Source of the DNA: Bin87 sp965203855
GTDB lineage: Bacteria > Chloroflexota > Dehalococcoidia > Lucifugimonadales > UBA3495
DNA: 64,000 nucleotides
Assembly (NCBI GenBank): GCA_965203855.1
Contig: CBDBDN010000005.1
Location: 124,001-188,000, forward strand
Direction of reading: 5' to 3'
Shown here: positions 8,470 to 15,712 of the stretch, piece after piece
Numbering within the stretch: the first letter of the stretch is position 1
Layout: every line of letters starts with the position of its first letter
Notes under the pieces: generated by a model
Seen by the model: the letters and a program-made list of their open reading frames with translations, nothing else
What the model was told of the DNA's origin: nothing
The model's database searches: none
Translations under genes and position numbers: made by a program

Positions 8470-9269
8470 TTACGCCGGGTCGTGTGGAGGGATATGGTTC
8501 AGCAGCTCCGCAACGGCGGCGGAGATTTGACGATACAGCTGCTGGCGGTCGCCCAGCGCCGGCTGTTCACTAGCATAGCGGCCAACGCCGGCATAGGCCG
8601 TTAGCGATTGCCATTCCCGCCCCGGAACCTGGAAACCAGTCCCCATAGCTTCCTGTGCGCGGTTGGCCAGTATCCGCAGATTGTGGCCGTCGCGGCCGCC
8701 GGTAGGATAACGTTCCCCCCCGGCTGGCGATTAGCGCTTTGTAGGCGTCTTCCAGGCATTTGTTGGGCGATATAGCCAATCATTTTTTCCGACGCTCTGC
8801 CAGAGGACGCCATTATCTCCAGGTCTGTTACCAAGCCTTGGGCGTCTCTCGCCTTGTCGTTAACATCAGACCAGTTGATGGCATCCTCCTCAAAGCCGGA
8901 GCTGTATCCGGCGGATTCCTCGTGTATCACGGGCGTGCCTTCCCGGGCAATGTTGTTGGCTACCGTATTTTTGCGGACGCGTTCATCCAGAAACTTGGCG
9001 ACAGTCAAAAAGGCGACATGGGCCGACGGCGTTTCGGGATGGCCGGCGGCGGCCTGCTCGGCAATGCGGTCATAGGCATCCCGAGCGTCCTCGGCGACTG
9101 CCTCAGTGGTGATGATGGCGATGTCAATGTCCGAGTCCGGGCGGTGAGTGCCGCGGGCGCGCGAGCCGAACAGGACGGCCTGCAACGGCTGCGTCTGTTC
9201 GTACACCGCTTGCGCGACGGCTACGGCGTCGGGGTCGGGCCGACCGCTGAATGTTTTGGAAGTCGTCAT
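8470..9269 (-). pseudogene. MNT nucleotidyltransferase-HEPN fusion with two frameshifts
   Basis: The intact 5' part (from 9269) encodes a MNT-type nucleotidyltransferase with GSRARGTHRPDSDIDIAI, including the GSxxxG and DxD catalytic features. A HEPN-like domain should follow but lies in three frames. The first shift is near 8755 (YIAQQ then CLEDAYKALIASRGG). The second falls at a run of seven C near 8714-8720, then YPTGGRDGHNLRILANRAQE runs to a stop at 8470-8472 (NHIPPHDPA). Joining the frames restores one continuous fused protein. MNT and HEPN usually act as antitoxin and RNase toxin. Either a decayed gene or homopolymer sequencing errors. Confidence 0.7.
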
Positions 9270-9650
9270 CAGAAAAAGAAAGGCCGGTTGTTGGCAAGCA
9301 GCGCATTCTAATCCAGAAACACCAGCCGGGACGAGATGCGCCGCTACGGCCCTTACCGTTCCTTGCGGGCGATTTCCGATTGGTACAAGTAGTCAGCGTT
9401 GACGAAAATCTATCGGCTGATTATCCCTTGATTGCGGTCAACCGTACCGCTGTAAGCGCTGGGCTGCAATGTAATGGCCGTAATGCGTAGCCCCCTCCGT
9501 GCATAGATTGTCCGGGAACATAGTAGCACACCCCGCCGCTTGCCGGCGATTCAAAACGGGTTAGGATCTGCCGCAAGATTCCATAGCGGCGCTCACGAGC
9601 GTCAGACATAACCCCGTGGTATCCCCTACCACCTTGTCGGCCAATGAAAT

Positions 9651-10079
9651 CTAGTAGTTAATTATCGAATATGGAATGCCAAAGATATACTTATCATCCG
9701 GCATTATCGCTTTAATCGCTTCGCCTTGGGCGCGACCGGCGAACCATATCGTTATGTTGGCTTTGCCTGGGCAGCGACGAAAAGAATTCATTGTATCTCC
9801 GACCGATATTGAGATATAATCAGGGCTGATTTCCTCAATCTGCTTGAAAAATGCGGCGCGCGTTTCAATTATGCGTTCAGCTTCGGCACGGGTAGGCCAT
9901 TTCCGACAAGGCACCCGATGTACCATACTGGCATCCTGGCTTATCCAGTAATCGCGCACCCAAGCCGTGTTGCATTCCACCACAATGGCGATCAGCAGGA
10001 AAGCGGCGATTATGTACCGCGGCCGCCGCAACCGGCGCAGTATTGCGACTGTTTGATTATACATTAGACGCCAAACCAT
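9651..10079 (-). CDS. Membrane-anchored hypothetical protein
   Basis: 142 residues with a basic N-terminus (LRRLRRPRY), one transmembrane or signal-anchor helix (YIIAAFLLIAIVV) and a soluble outer domain of about 100 residues holding cysteines. A second possible start is the Met at 10064. No family recognised. It stands alone between the broken MNT-HEPN gene and a dehydrogenase. The 380 bases on its downstream side (9270-9650) show no convincing gene. Confidence 0.45.
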   Translation of the reverse strand: MVWRLMYNQTVAILRRLRRPRYIIAAFLLIAIVVECNTAWVRDYWISQDASMVHRVPCRKWPTRAEAERIIETRAAFFKQIEEISPDYISISVGDTMNSFRRCPGKANITIWFAGRAQGEAIKAIMPDDKYIFGIPYSIINY

Positions 10080-10117
10080 CAGTCCATCAAGTTGTCAACT
10101 CCGACTTTATGCCGACC

Positions 10118-10996
10118 TTACCCGTCCCGCAGTTCTGTCCCCGCCATAAATTCCAGCACCCGCGCCACTGCCGGATACCCTGCACTGCCCAGGCCGGCGT
10201 CCTGCGCCGCTTTGTAAATCAGGTTGGCGACGCCGCCGGCGTTGGCCGGCGCGCCCAGCCGTTCCGCCAGTTCGCAGTCCAGGTCAACATCTTTCGCTAC
10301 AAGATCCAGTGCGCCGCCGGCGGTGAAAGAGCGGTTCAGGATGGCGTCGGGAATGCTGTTGAAAGCGCGGCTGGCGGCGGAGCTCGCCGGCACAATCTCC
10401 GCCAAAACCGCCGGGTCAACGCCGCCCATCTTGCCAATCAGCATACCCTCAATGGCGGCAATCAGGTTGGTGCAGCCCATATATTGGGTGGCCAGTTTGG
10501 CGGTGCAGCCGGCGCCCGCCTCGCCGACATAAAACACTTGCGCCGCTACGGTGTCCAGAGCCGGCCGCGCCGCGTCAAACGCGGCCCGGTCGCCGCCGGC
10601 CATCAGCGTCATCGTAGGCGGCCGGCCGCTGACCGGGGCGTCCAGCATTGCGATGCCACGCTCATGGCAGGCCGCTGCGACCCGGCGCGCCACATCCGGG
10701 GCATTAGTGGTGGTATCTATCAGAGTGGCGCCGGAGAGCATCGCATTGAGGGCGGCAGCGCTGCGGCCCAAAAGAACCGATTCCACTTCCGCCGGCCCCG
10801 GCAACGACACCCAGACTATTTCGCAGTCCGCCGTGGCCGCTGCCGGAGAGCCGGCCCAGCGCGCGCCGCGTGCCAGCAGCGATGCCGCGGCGGCCCGGCG
10901 CCGGTCGTGAACCGTCAGTTCTACGCCGGCGTCCAGCAGGCTGCCCATAGTACCGACGCCGATAAAGGCTTGGCGCTGCGGTAATCCGTCAGTCAT
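10118..10996 (-). CDS. NAD(P)-dependent beta-hydroxyacid dehydrogenase family
   Basis: 292 residues of the 3-hydroxyisobutyrate dehydrogenase/tartronate semialdehyde reductase family: Rossmann GVGTMG at the N-terminus, VSLPGPAEVE, the substrate-binding LDAPVSGRPP segment and the catalytic-lysine region AGCTAKLATQYMG. Between GTMG and the strand ending VHD there are 11 residues, against 16 in the related protein at 41952-42887, so the first Rossmann helix is about 5 residues short. This may impair cofactor binding. It oxidises or reduces a small hydroxyacid; the substrate is unknown. Monocistronic as far as visible. Confidence 0.8.
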   Translation of the reverse strand: MTDGLPQRQAFIGVGTMGSLLDAGVELTVHDRRRAAAASLLARGARWAGSPAAATADCEIVWVSLPGPAEVESVLLGRSAAALNAMLSGATLIDTTTNAPDVARRVAAACHERGIAMLDAPVSGRPPTMTLMAGGDRAAFDAARPALDTVAAQVFYVGEAGAGCTAKLATQYMGCTNLIAAIEGMLIGKMGGVDPAVLAEIVPASSAASRAFNSIPDAILNRSFTAGGALDLVAKDVDLDCELAERLGAPANAGGVANLIYKAAQDAGLGSAGYPAVARVLEFMAGTELRDG

Positions 10997-11176
10997 ATTG
11001 TCGCTCCAGTTAATACTGTTTGCTAGGATGGAGGCTCATAGGCAATATAATCGTAATGCTGTTCGGGAAACCAGGCGATTTTCGTCCGGGTTTTAGGCAT
11101 TGGAAGGCTTCCTGGGCGGGGATGCGGTGCGGGTTGTGTTTGGAGGCAGTATCGGGCGGAGAGGAGGGGCGGGGGG

Positions 11177-11205
11177 TTGCGCCGTAAAATCCAATCTGGT
11201 AAAAT
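11177..11205 (+). promoter_or_regulatory. Candidate promoter for the DUF262 gene
   Basis: TTGCGC, a 17-nt spacer and TAAAAT lie 85 bp upstream of the DUF262 start. Only a sequence match to the -35/-10 consensus. Confidence 0.3.
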
Positions 11206-11289
11206 CGGCAAAACCGCCGGCGAAAATACGCCACGCACTTTATATCCAGCTAGCGAACAAAGGCAACAGCGCATTCCGAGAAGACAATT

Positions 11290-13056
11290 ATGGACGCAAG
11301 CATTTTGACCCCACGCGATCTGTTTACTAAGCCTGTACGCTACGAAGTCCCGCCGTTTCAGCGCCGCTATGTTTGGGACGAGCAACAGCAGTGGGAGCCG
11401 CTGTGGGACGACGTTAGGACCGCGGCGGAAAAATATCTCGAGGAAGGTCCTGCGTCGCGCGAGACGGCCACCCATTTTCTAGGGGCTATCGTTTTGCAGC
11501 AACGCTCGCATACCTCGTCAGAGGTAGAGACGCGTCTGGTAATCGATGGGAGCCAACGGCTTATCACGCTCCAACTGCTGTTGGGAGCGATGCAAAAAAC
11601 GATTACCCAACGCGGCATTGATCGTGCTTCCAGGCGGTTGAGGCGCTTTGTGCTAAACGACGACGAATATACGGGCGATGATCCCAATCGCTCCGTAAAA
11701 GTTTGGCCTAGTATGGGCGATCAGGATGATTTCCGTCTAGCAATGAGCGGTGAAACGCCAGACTATGACGGCAAAGAATCCAACGTTCTATCAGCACATG
11801 GATTTTTCATGCGCGAAATCGATCATTGGTTGGATGAACAACCCGAAAAAACGGATGAACGGGCTGAGGCATTGGAAGAATCAATCACCATGCTCATCAA
11901 AATCGTTGTGATTGATATTCAAAACACGGAAGATGAGCAGCTCATATTCGAAACGCTGAATGCACGTGGCACTCCGCTACTGCAATCTGACTTGATCAAA
12001 AACAAAGTGCTACACGACGCCCATGCACAGGGGATCTCGGATCATTCCGCTCAGTTGTGGGATTTTTCTGACAACTGGTGGCATGAAGAAGTACACGACC
12101 AGCGCACTCGCCGTCCGCGGATTGATGTTTTCCTGAACCGCTGGATTGTTATGCGTACCGGCGATCTTATCAAGGCGGGAGATGTATTTTCAGCCTTCCG
12201 AAAATACTCGGACACGGAGAATGTTGAGAATATATCATCAGACATTCATAAATTCGCCGAAGTCTATCGGCAAATTGAACAATCTGGGTATCCATCCAGG
12301 GAAACTTTCTTTTACCGGCGCAGGACCATGGAGTCTGGCACCGTCACTCCGCTTTTGCTTTGGCTTTTTTCGTCGGAGGTCCCCGAACAACAAATGGACA
12401 AAGGTCTCAAAGCTCTTGAGAGCTTTCAGGTGCGGCGTATGCTTTGCCGTATGAATACCATGGGGTATTCTTGGCTCTTTCGAGGTTTGGTGGAGCGATT
12501 GAAAAATTCTATGCCTTCGATAGCAGGAGATGTTATCGTCGAATACCTGGCTACCCAAACCGCGAATCAGCGTCTTTGGCCTAATGATAGGATGCTGGAA
12601 GATGCATTCGTAAATATATCTCTTTTTACCACTCTGAGGCGAGACCGCCTTCGCATGGTCTTGGAAGGGATAGAAATGGCGTTGCGGACGCAAAGGACTG
12701 AATATCAGTCTGTGCCGTCCGACCTGACGATCGAACACATCATGCCCGTGAAGTGGGCCCAAAACTGGCCGTTGCCTACAGATGTGCAAAACGACATCCG
12801 GGCAACGGATGAGCGCAATCGCTTGGTTCAATCGATCGGTAATCTTACCCTCGTGACAGCGCGCCTGAACGGCGAACTTTCCAACGCTACTTGGCAAAAT
12901 AAGCAATTGGCATTGCGTGACCACAGCGTTATGTTTCTTAACAAAGATGCGTTGGAAAACGCCCCCGATGTCTGGGACGAAACCGCTATCGCCGCCCGAG
13001 CCCGCCGCCTTTGCCAGGCCGCCATCAAAGTTTGGCCCCACGCTGACGGCATCTAG
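11290..13056 (+). CDS. DUF262-DUF1524 protein (single-chain GmrSD-like)
   Basis: 588 residues. The N-terminal DUF262 domain begins with VPPFQRRYVW and carries DGSQR at 86-90, a variant of the usual DGQQR, followed by LITLQLLLGA. The middle has FETLNARGTPLLQSDLIKN. The C-terminal DUF1524/HNH domain has IEHIMP at about 481-486 and IGNLTLV further on. GmrSD-type proteins use nucleotide binding by DUF262 to drive HNH cleavage of modified phage DNA (type IV restriction, family knowledge). GC is lower than the surroundings. It is followed by a PIN toxin pair and sits in an island with a DGQHR cassette, so a defence role is likely. Confidence 0.85.
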   Translation: MDASILTPRDLFTKPVRYEVPPFQRRYVWDEQQQWEPLWDDVRTAAEKYLEEGPASRETATHFLGAIVLQQRSHTSSEVETRLVIDGSQRLITLQLLLGAMQKTITQRGIDRASRRLRRFVLNDDEYTGDDPNRSVKVWPSMGDQDDFRLAMSGETPDYDGKESNVLSAHGFFMREIDHWLDEQPEKTDERAEALEESITMLIKIVVIDIQNTEDEQLIFETLNARGTPLLQSDLIKNKVLHDAHAQGISDHSAQLWDFSDNWWHEEVHDQRTRRPRIDVFLNRWIVMRTGDLIKAGDVFSAFRKYSDTENVENISSDIHKFAEVYRQIEQSGYPSRETFFYRRRTMESGTVTPLLLWLFSSEVPEQQMDKGLKALESFQVRRMLCRMNTMGYSWLFRGLVERLKNSMPSIAGDVIVEYLATQTANQRLWPNDRMLEDAFVNISLFTTLRRDRLRMVLEGIEMALRTQRTEYQSVPSDLTIEHIMPVKWAQNWPLPTDVQNDIRATDERNRLVQSIGNLTLVTARLNGELSNATWQNKQLALRDHSVMFLNKDALENAPDVWDETAIAARARRLCQAAIKVWPHADGI

Positions 13057-13086
13057 CATTTCCCGCTCCTTTTGGAGGTTGCGCTG

Positions 13087-13323
13087 ATGAATGTACGTAC
13101 CGCTCGCGGATCTGTCCACCCGCTTCCAGCGGGTCAGCCACGGCCCCACAACGGCGGCCATGTCAACGATGCCGGTCAAACACCGTCAAAAATACTTTCA
13201 GACCCCAACGCCGCGCTGGTTGACTATCGTGGCCTGGACTTTAAGGAAATGCTGGCCGCTTGCCCGATTGACGGCCTTGACCTGGAACGCAACCCGGAGC
13301 CGCCGCGTCCAGTCGCTCTGTGA
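13087..13323 (+). CDS. Putative antitoxin partner of the PIN protein
   Basis: A 78-residue reading frame with an excellent ribosome binding site (GGAGG, 8 nt before ATG 13087). Its TGA overlaps the ATG of the PIN gene (TGATG), the usual arrangement of VapBC-type pairs. The C-terminus (FKEMLAACPIDGLDLER) resembles antitoxin tails that occupy a PIN toxin. The N-terminal half shows no recognisable DNA-binding fold, so it may be degenerate. Function inferred mainly from position. Confidence 0.5.
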   Translation: MNVRTARGSVHPLPAGQPRPHNGGHVNDAGQTPSKILSDPNAALVDYRGLDFKEMLAACPIDGLDLERNPEPPRPVAL

Positions 13324-13736
13324 TGTTCCTGCTGGATACTAACATACTCTCCGAACTGCGGCGGGGGCAGCGTTGCAACCCGGGCGTTGCCGCCTGGTTC
13401 GCCACTGTAGCAGCAACTGGCCTTTTCGTCAGTGTTTTGACCATCGGCGAACTTCACAAAGGGGTTGCGCTGGCCCGCCAACGCCGGGATTACGTCCAAG
13501 CCGATAACCTGGATGCTTGGCTGGGATTGCTGTCGTCCCAATTTGCCGATCACATTCTGCCGGTTGACGCCGCCGCAGCCCTGATGTGGGGGCAGATGTA
13601 TTCCATTCCCAATGTGCCGGTTATAGATGGATTGCTGTCGGCTACCGCCAAAACGAACCATCTTACTTTGGTTACGCGCAACATCGCGGATGTCCGCGGC
13701 TTGGGCGCAAACTTGCTCAACCCTTTCACCGTATAA
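13323..13736 (+). CDS. PIN-domain toxin (VapC/FitB-like)
   Basis: 137 residues with PIN-domain acids in order: LLDTNILSEL at the N-terminus (first Asp), TIGELHKGV (Glu), and PVIDGLLSATA plus TRNIADV near the C-terminus. Such proteins are Mg-dependent RNases. The ATG at 13323 overlaps the stop of the upstream small gene; a GTG at 13320 is also in frame. The pair lies just after the DUF262 gene at the end of the accessory island. Confidence 0.8.
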   Translation: MFLLDTNILSELRRGQRCNPGVAAWFATVAATGLFVSVLTIGELHKGVALARQRRDYVQADNLDAWLGLLSSQFADHILPVDAAAALMWGQMYSIPNVPVIDGLLSATAKTNHLTLVTRNIADVRGLGANLLNPFTV

Positions 13737-13809
13737 CCGCAGCAGGCAGTATTGTTATAAATTTCACTGTCCCCACTTCATTAGTGATTACGCTTGCCGC
13801 CCATCCATC

Positions 13810-14052
13810 CTACTCCGTAGGCACCCGCGCCCGGTAGATGCGCCCGTACTGCACAAAAGCGATTACGGCTGCTATTGCCAGCGCGATAATCGCCAAGTCA
13901 AGCGCAGTAACGGCAATCAAGCGCGCAGTCTCCCATATTGGCGCCGCGCCGCCGGCGAACTGGAACAGCAGCGTTGCGGCGACGCGGACAGCAACGACTC
14001 CGACAACGCACCACGCCAGCCGTCGCCGTTGCAGGGCCAACCATTCTTTCAT
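13810..14052 (-). CDS. Small two-helix membrane protein
   Basis: 80 residues with two hydrophobic helices (CVVGVVAVRVAATLLF and AVTALDLAIIALAIAAVIAFV) and a basic tail. It starts 1 nt after the enoyl-CoA hydratase stop, so it is probably the last gene of the ilvD operon. No family recognised. Confidence 0.5.
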   Translation of the reverse strand: MKEWLALQRRRLAWCVVGVVAVRVAATLLFQFAGGAAPIWETARLIAVTALDLAIIALAIAAVIAFVQYGRIYRARVPTE

Positions 14053-14053
14053 A

Positions 14054-14860
14054 TCAGCGGCCTTGAAACCACGCCTGGCGCTTCTGCGCGAATGCCTGTA
14101 TGCCTTCTTGGAAATCTCCGGTTAGCGCGATGTTGGCGATGGCGTCGGTTTCGGCGTCCAGCTGTGTTGCCAGGTCGGAGTGCCAGCCGGCGTCAAACAG
14201 GGCCTTGACCTGTCCATAGGCGCGGGTTGGCCCCTGAGCCAGGCGGTCCGCGGTTTCCATAGCGTGCCGATCGAAGTGGGCCGGCTCAAAAACCTGGCTG
14301 ACCAGCCCCAGTTCCAAGGCATATTGGGCGCCGATGGGCTGGCGGGCGAGGTAAATCTCCATAGCGCGCCCCTGGCCGACGATGCGCGGCAGCATATAAG
14401 TGGAGCTGCCGTCGGCCGTCCCGCCGATGTTGGCGTAGGCCAGCAGGAAACGGGCGTCCGCGGCGGCTACGCGCAGGTCGCAGGCCAGCGCCAGGCTGAA
14501 TCCGGCGCCGGCGGCAACGCCGTTGACGGCGGCCACTACCGGCTTGTCCAGCCGGCGGATGCCGATGATGACCTCCCGATGCAGGTCATCGGCCAGGCGG
14601 CGCAGGTGAGCCGATAATCCCGCCGGGCCGCCGGATTCCAGTTGGGCGGCAAAGTCGCGGACGTCGGCGCCGGCGCAAAAGGCGCCGCCGGTTCCGGTGA
14701 GCAGCACGGCGCGTATGTCCCCGGCGCGGCAGGCGGCGACGGCTTGCCCCAGCTCAGCTACCATTTCAGGCGACAAGGCATTGCGAGCTTCAGGGCGGTT
14801 CAGGCGGATGACCCCCAGCGAACCTTTGCGCTCAAACAAGATGCGTTTTTCAGCGGCCAT
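14054..14860 (-). CDS. Enoyl-CoA hydratase/isomerase family protein
   Basis: 268 residues of the crotonase fold. Oxyanion-hole segments are visible at TGTGGAFCAGADVRDF and AAVNGVAAGAGFSLALACDLR. The catalytic-region glutamate of classical hydratases is not obvious (YANIGGTADGSSTYMLPRIVG), so an isomerase or other crotonase reaction is possible. The ATG at 14860 is chosen because GGAGG precedes it and homology begins there; a longer in-frame extension overlaps the small upstream gene and reads as low complexity. It overlaps that gene by 11 nt, indicating an operon. Confidence 0.85.
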   Translation of the reverse strand: MAAEKRILFERKGSLGVIRLNRPEARNALSPEMVAELGQAVAACRAGDIRAVLLTGTGGAFCAGADVRDFAAQLESGGPAGLSAHLRRLADDLHREVIIGIRRLDKPVVAAVNGVAAGAGFSLALACDLRVAAADARFLLAYANIGGTADGSSTYMLPRIVGQGRAMEIYLARQPIGAQYALELGLVSQVFEPAHFDRHAMETADRLAQGPTRAYGQVKALFDAGWHSDLATQLDAETDAIANIALTGDFQEGIQAFAQKRQAWFQGR

Positions 14861-15035
14861 TTCGCAAGATCCTCCTCCGGCGGCGGCGGCCCTGCGCGGT
14901 GGCAACCCCGGCGTCGTAGCCCTTTTGATAGCCTTCCTCCCGGCCTTCTTGGCGGCCTTCCTCCCGGGCTTCGGCAAGTTCCCTTTGTTGCCGCTGCCAG
15001 ATGGCTTGCCGGGCGGCGTCAATTCCGAACAGCAT
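14850..15035 (-). CDS. Small deca-GX3-type charged protein
   Basis: 61 residues. It opens MLFGIDAARQAI, then a strongly charged helix and a run of glycines spaced by three residues (EGRQEGREEGYQKGYDAG), the GX3 periodicity known from Yae1-type proteins, and ends in an Arg-rich tail. The ATG at 15035 has GGGAGG 7 nt upstream. The MLFGID.AR opening is shared with the next gene upstream, so the two are paralogues. Function unknown. Confidence 0.55.
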   Translation of the reverse strand: MLFGIDAARQAIWQRQQRELAEAREEGRQEGREEGYQKGYDAGVATAQGRRRRRRILRNGR

Positions 15036-15074
15036 TCTGTTGCCTCCCATTTCAACCAGCGGCCAGGAGGGTGC

Positions 15075-15314
15075 CTAACCGTTCTTTTCGGTAGCCTCTT
15101 CCTGGGATCTGTTTATGGTAAAGGCGCGACTGGCGTTGAAGCCATCGTCATAGCCTTGCCGGTAAGTAGCGTCATCCAAAATGGCGAAGGTGTTGCCGTT
15201 CTGGCGCTGCCGACACTTTGTGTCGGCCGCATTGTACCCGCCTTGGTATGCCTGCGCTTCCTTTTCCCGCTTCTTTCGCATCAAGTCGCGGGCATAGTCA
15301 ATGCCGAAAAGCAT
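15075..15314 (-). CDS. Small paralogue with MLFGID opening and GYxxG motifs
   Basis: 79 residues starting MLFGIDYARDLM, then a charged segment, AYQGGYNAA and later YRQGYDDGFNAS. AGGAGG lies 6 nt before the ATG at 15314. It shares its N-terminus with the following gene and the tyrosine-glycine motif with both neighbours. Part of the ilvD operon by spacing (33-39 nt gaps). No function recognised. Confidence 0.55.
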   Translation of the reverse strand: MLFGIDYARDLMRKKREKEAQAYQGGYNAADTKCRQRQNGNTFAILDDATYRQGYDDGFNASRAFTINRSQEEATEKNG

Positions 15315-15347
15315 CACATTCCTCCTGGCGCCAACCGACTGAAGGCG

Positions 15348-15707
15348 TTAACGCTCATCAGTGAAATTGGCGGATGTTGAATCATCTTCCGCCATTCTGG
15401 CATTGTAACCTTTCCAGTACGCTTTTTCCAGCCTCCCTTGCCACCATGCGCGCCACAATCCGGCCAGCCATCGCCTAAATTTTCTGCCTAGATAGCAGAT
15501 GCCGAGGAAAATACCGCCGGCCAGCGCTTCAACGACGAGCCATAACAGACCCGACAATGGAATAAGGTCGGACGCTGTAACCAGCGTTTCCAATCCCTCC
15601 CACTGGCGATCGCCGAAAATCAGCACTAGCGCGGCGTTTATTGCCAGAATAGTGATTGCCGCGGCCAGTATTTTGAGACGCGGCTGAAACCGTTTCGGTT
15701 CTTGCAT
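15348..15707 (-). CDS. Two-helix membrane protein with C-terminal GYNA motif
   Basis: 119 residues with two hydrophobic segments (ILAAAITILAINAALVLIF and LLWLVVEALAGGIFLGICYL), then a Trp/Arg-rich cytoplasmic tail containing AYWKGYNARMAE, the same motif as in the two following small genes. It starts 5 nt after the ilvD stop. The three proteins may form one membrane-associated complex (inference). Family unknown. Confidence 0.55.
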   Translation of the reverse strand: MQEPKRFQPRLKILAAAITILAINAALVLIFGDRQWEGLETLVTASDLIPLSGLLWLVVEALAGGIFLGICYLGRKFRRWLAGLWRAWWQGRLEKAYWKGYNARMAEDDSTSANFTDER

Positions 15708-15712
15708 TGCGC

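Noticed and set aside
9270..9650. Short frames on both strands in the gap after the MNT-HEPN gene
   Set aside because: No ribosome binding site, motif or family similarity; may be remnant DNA.
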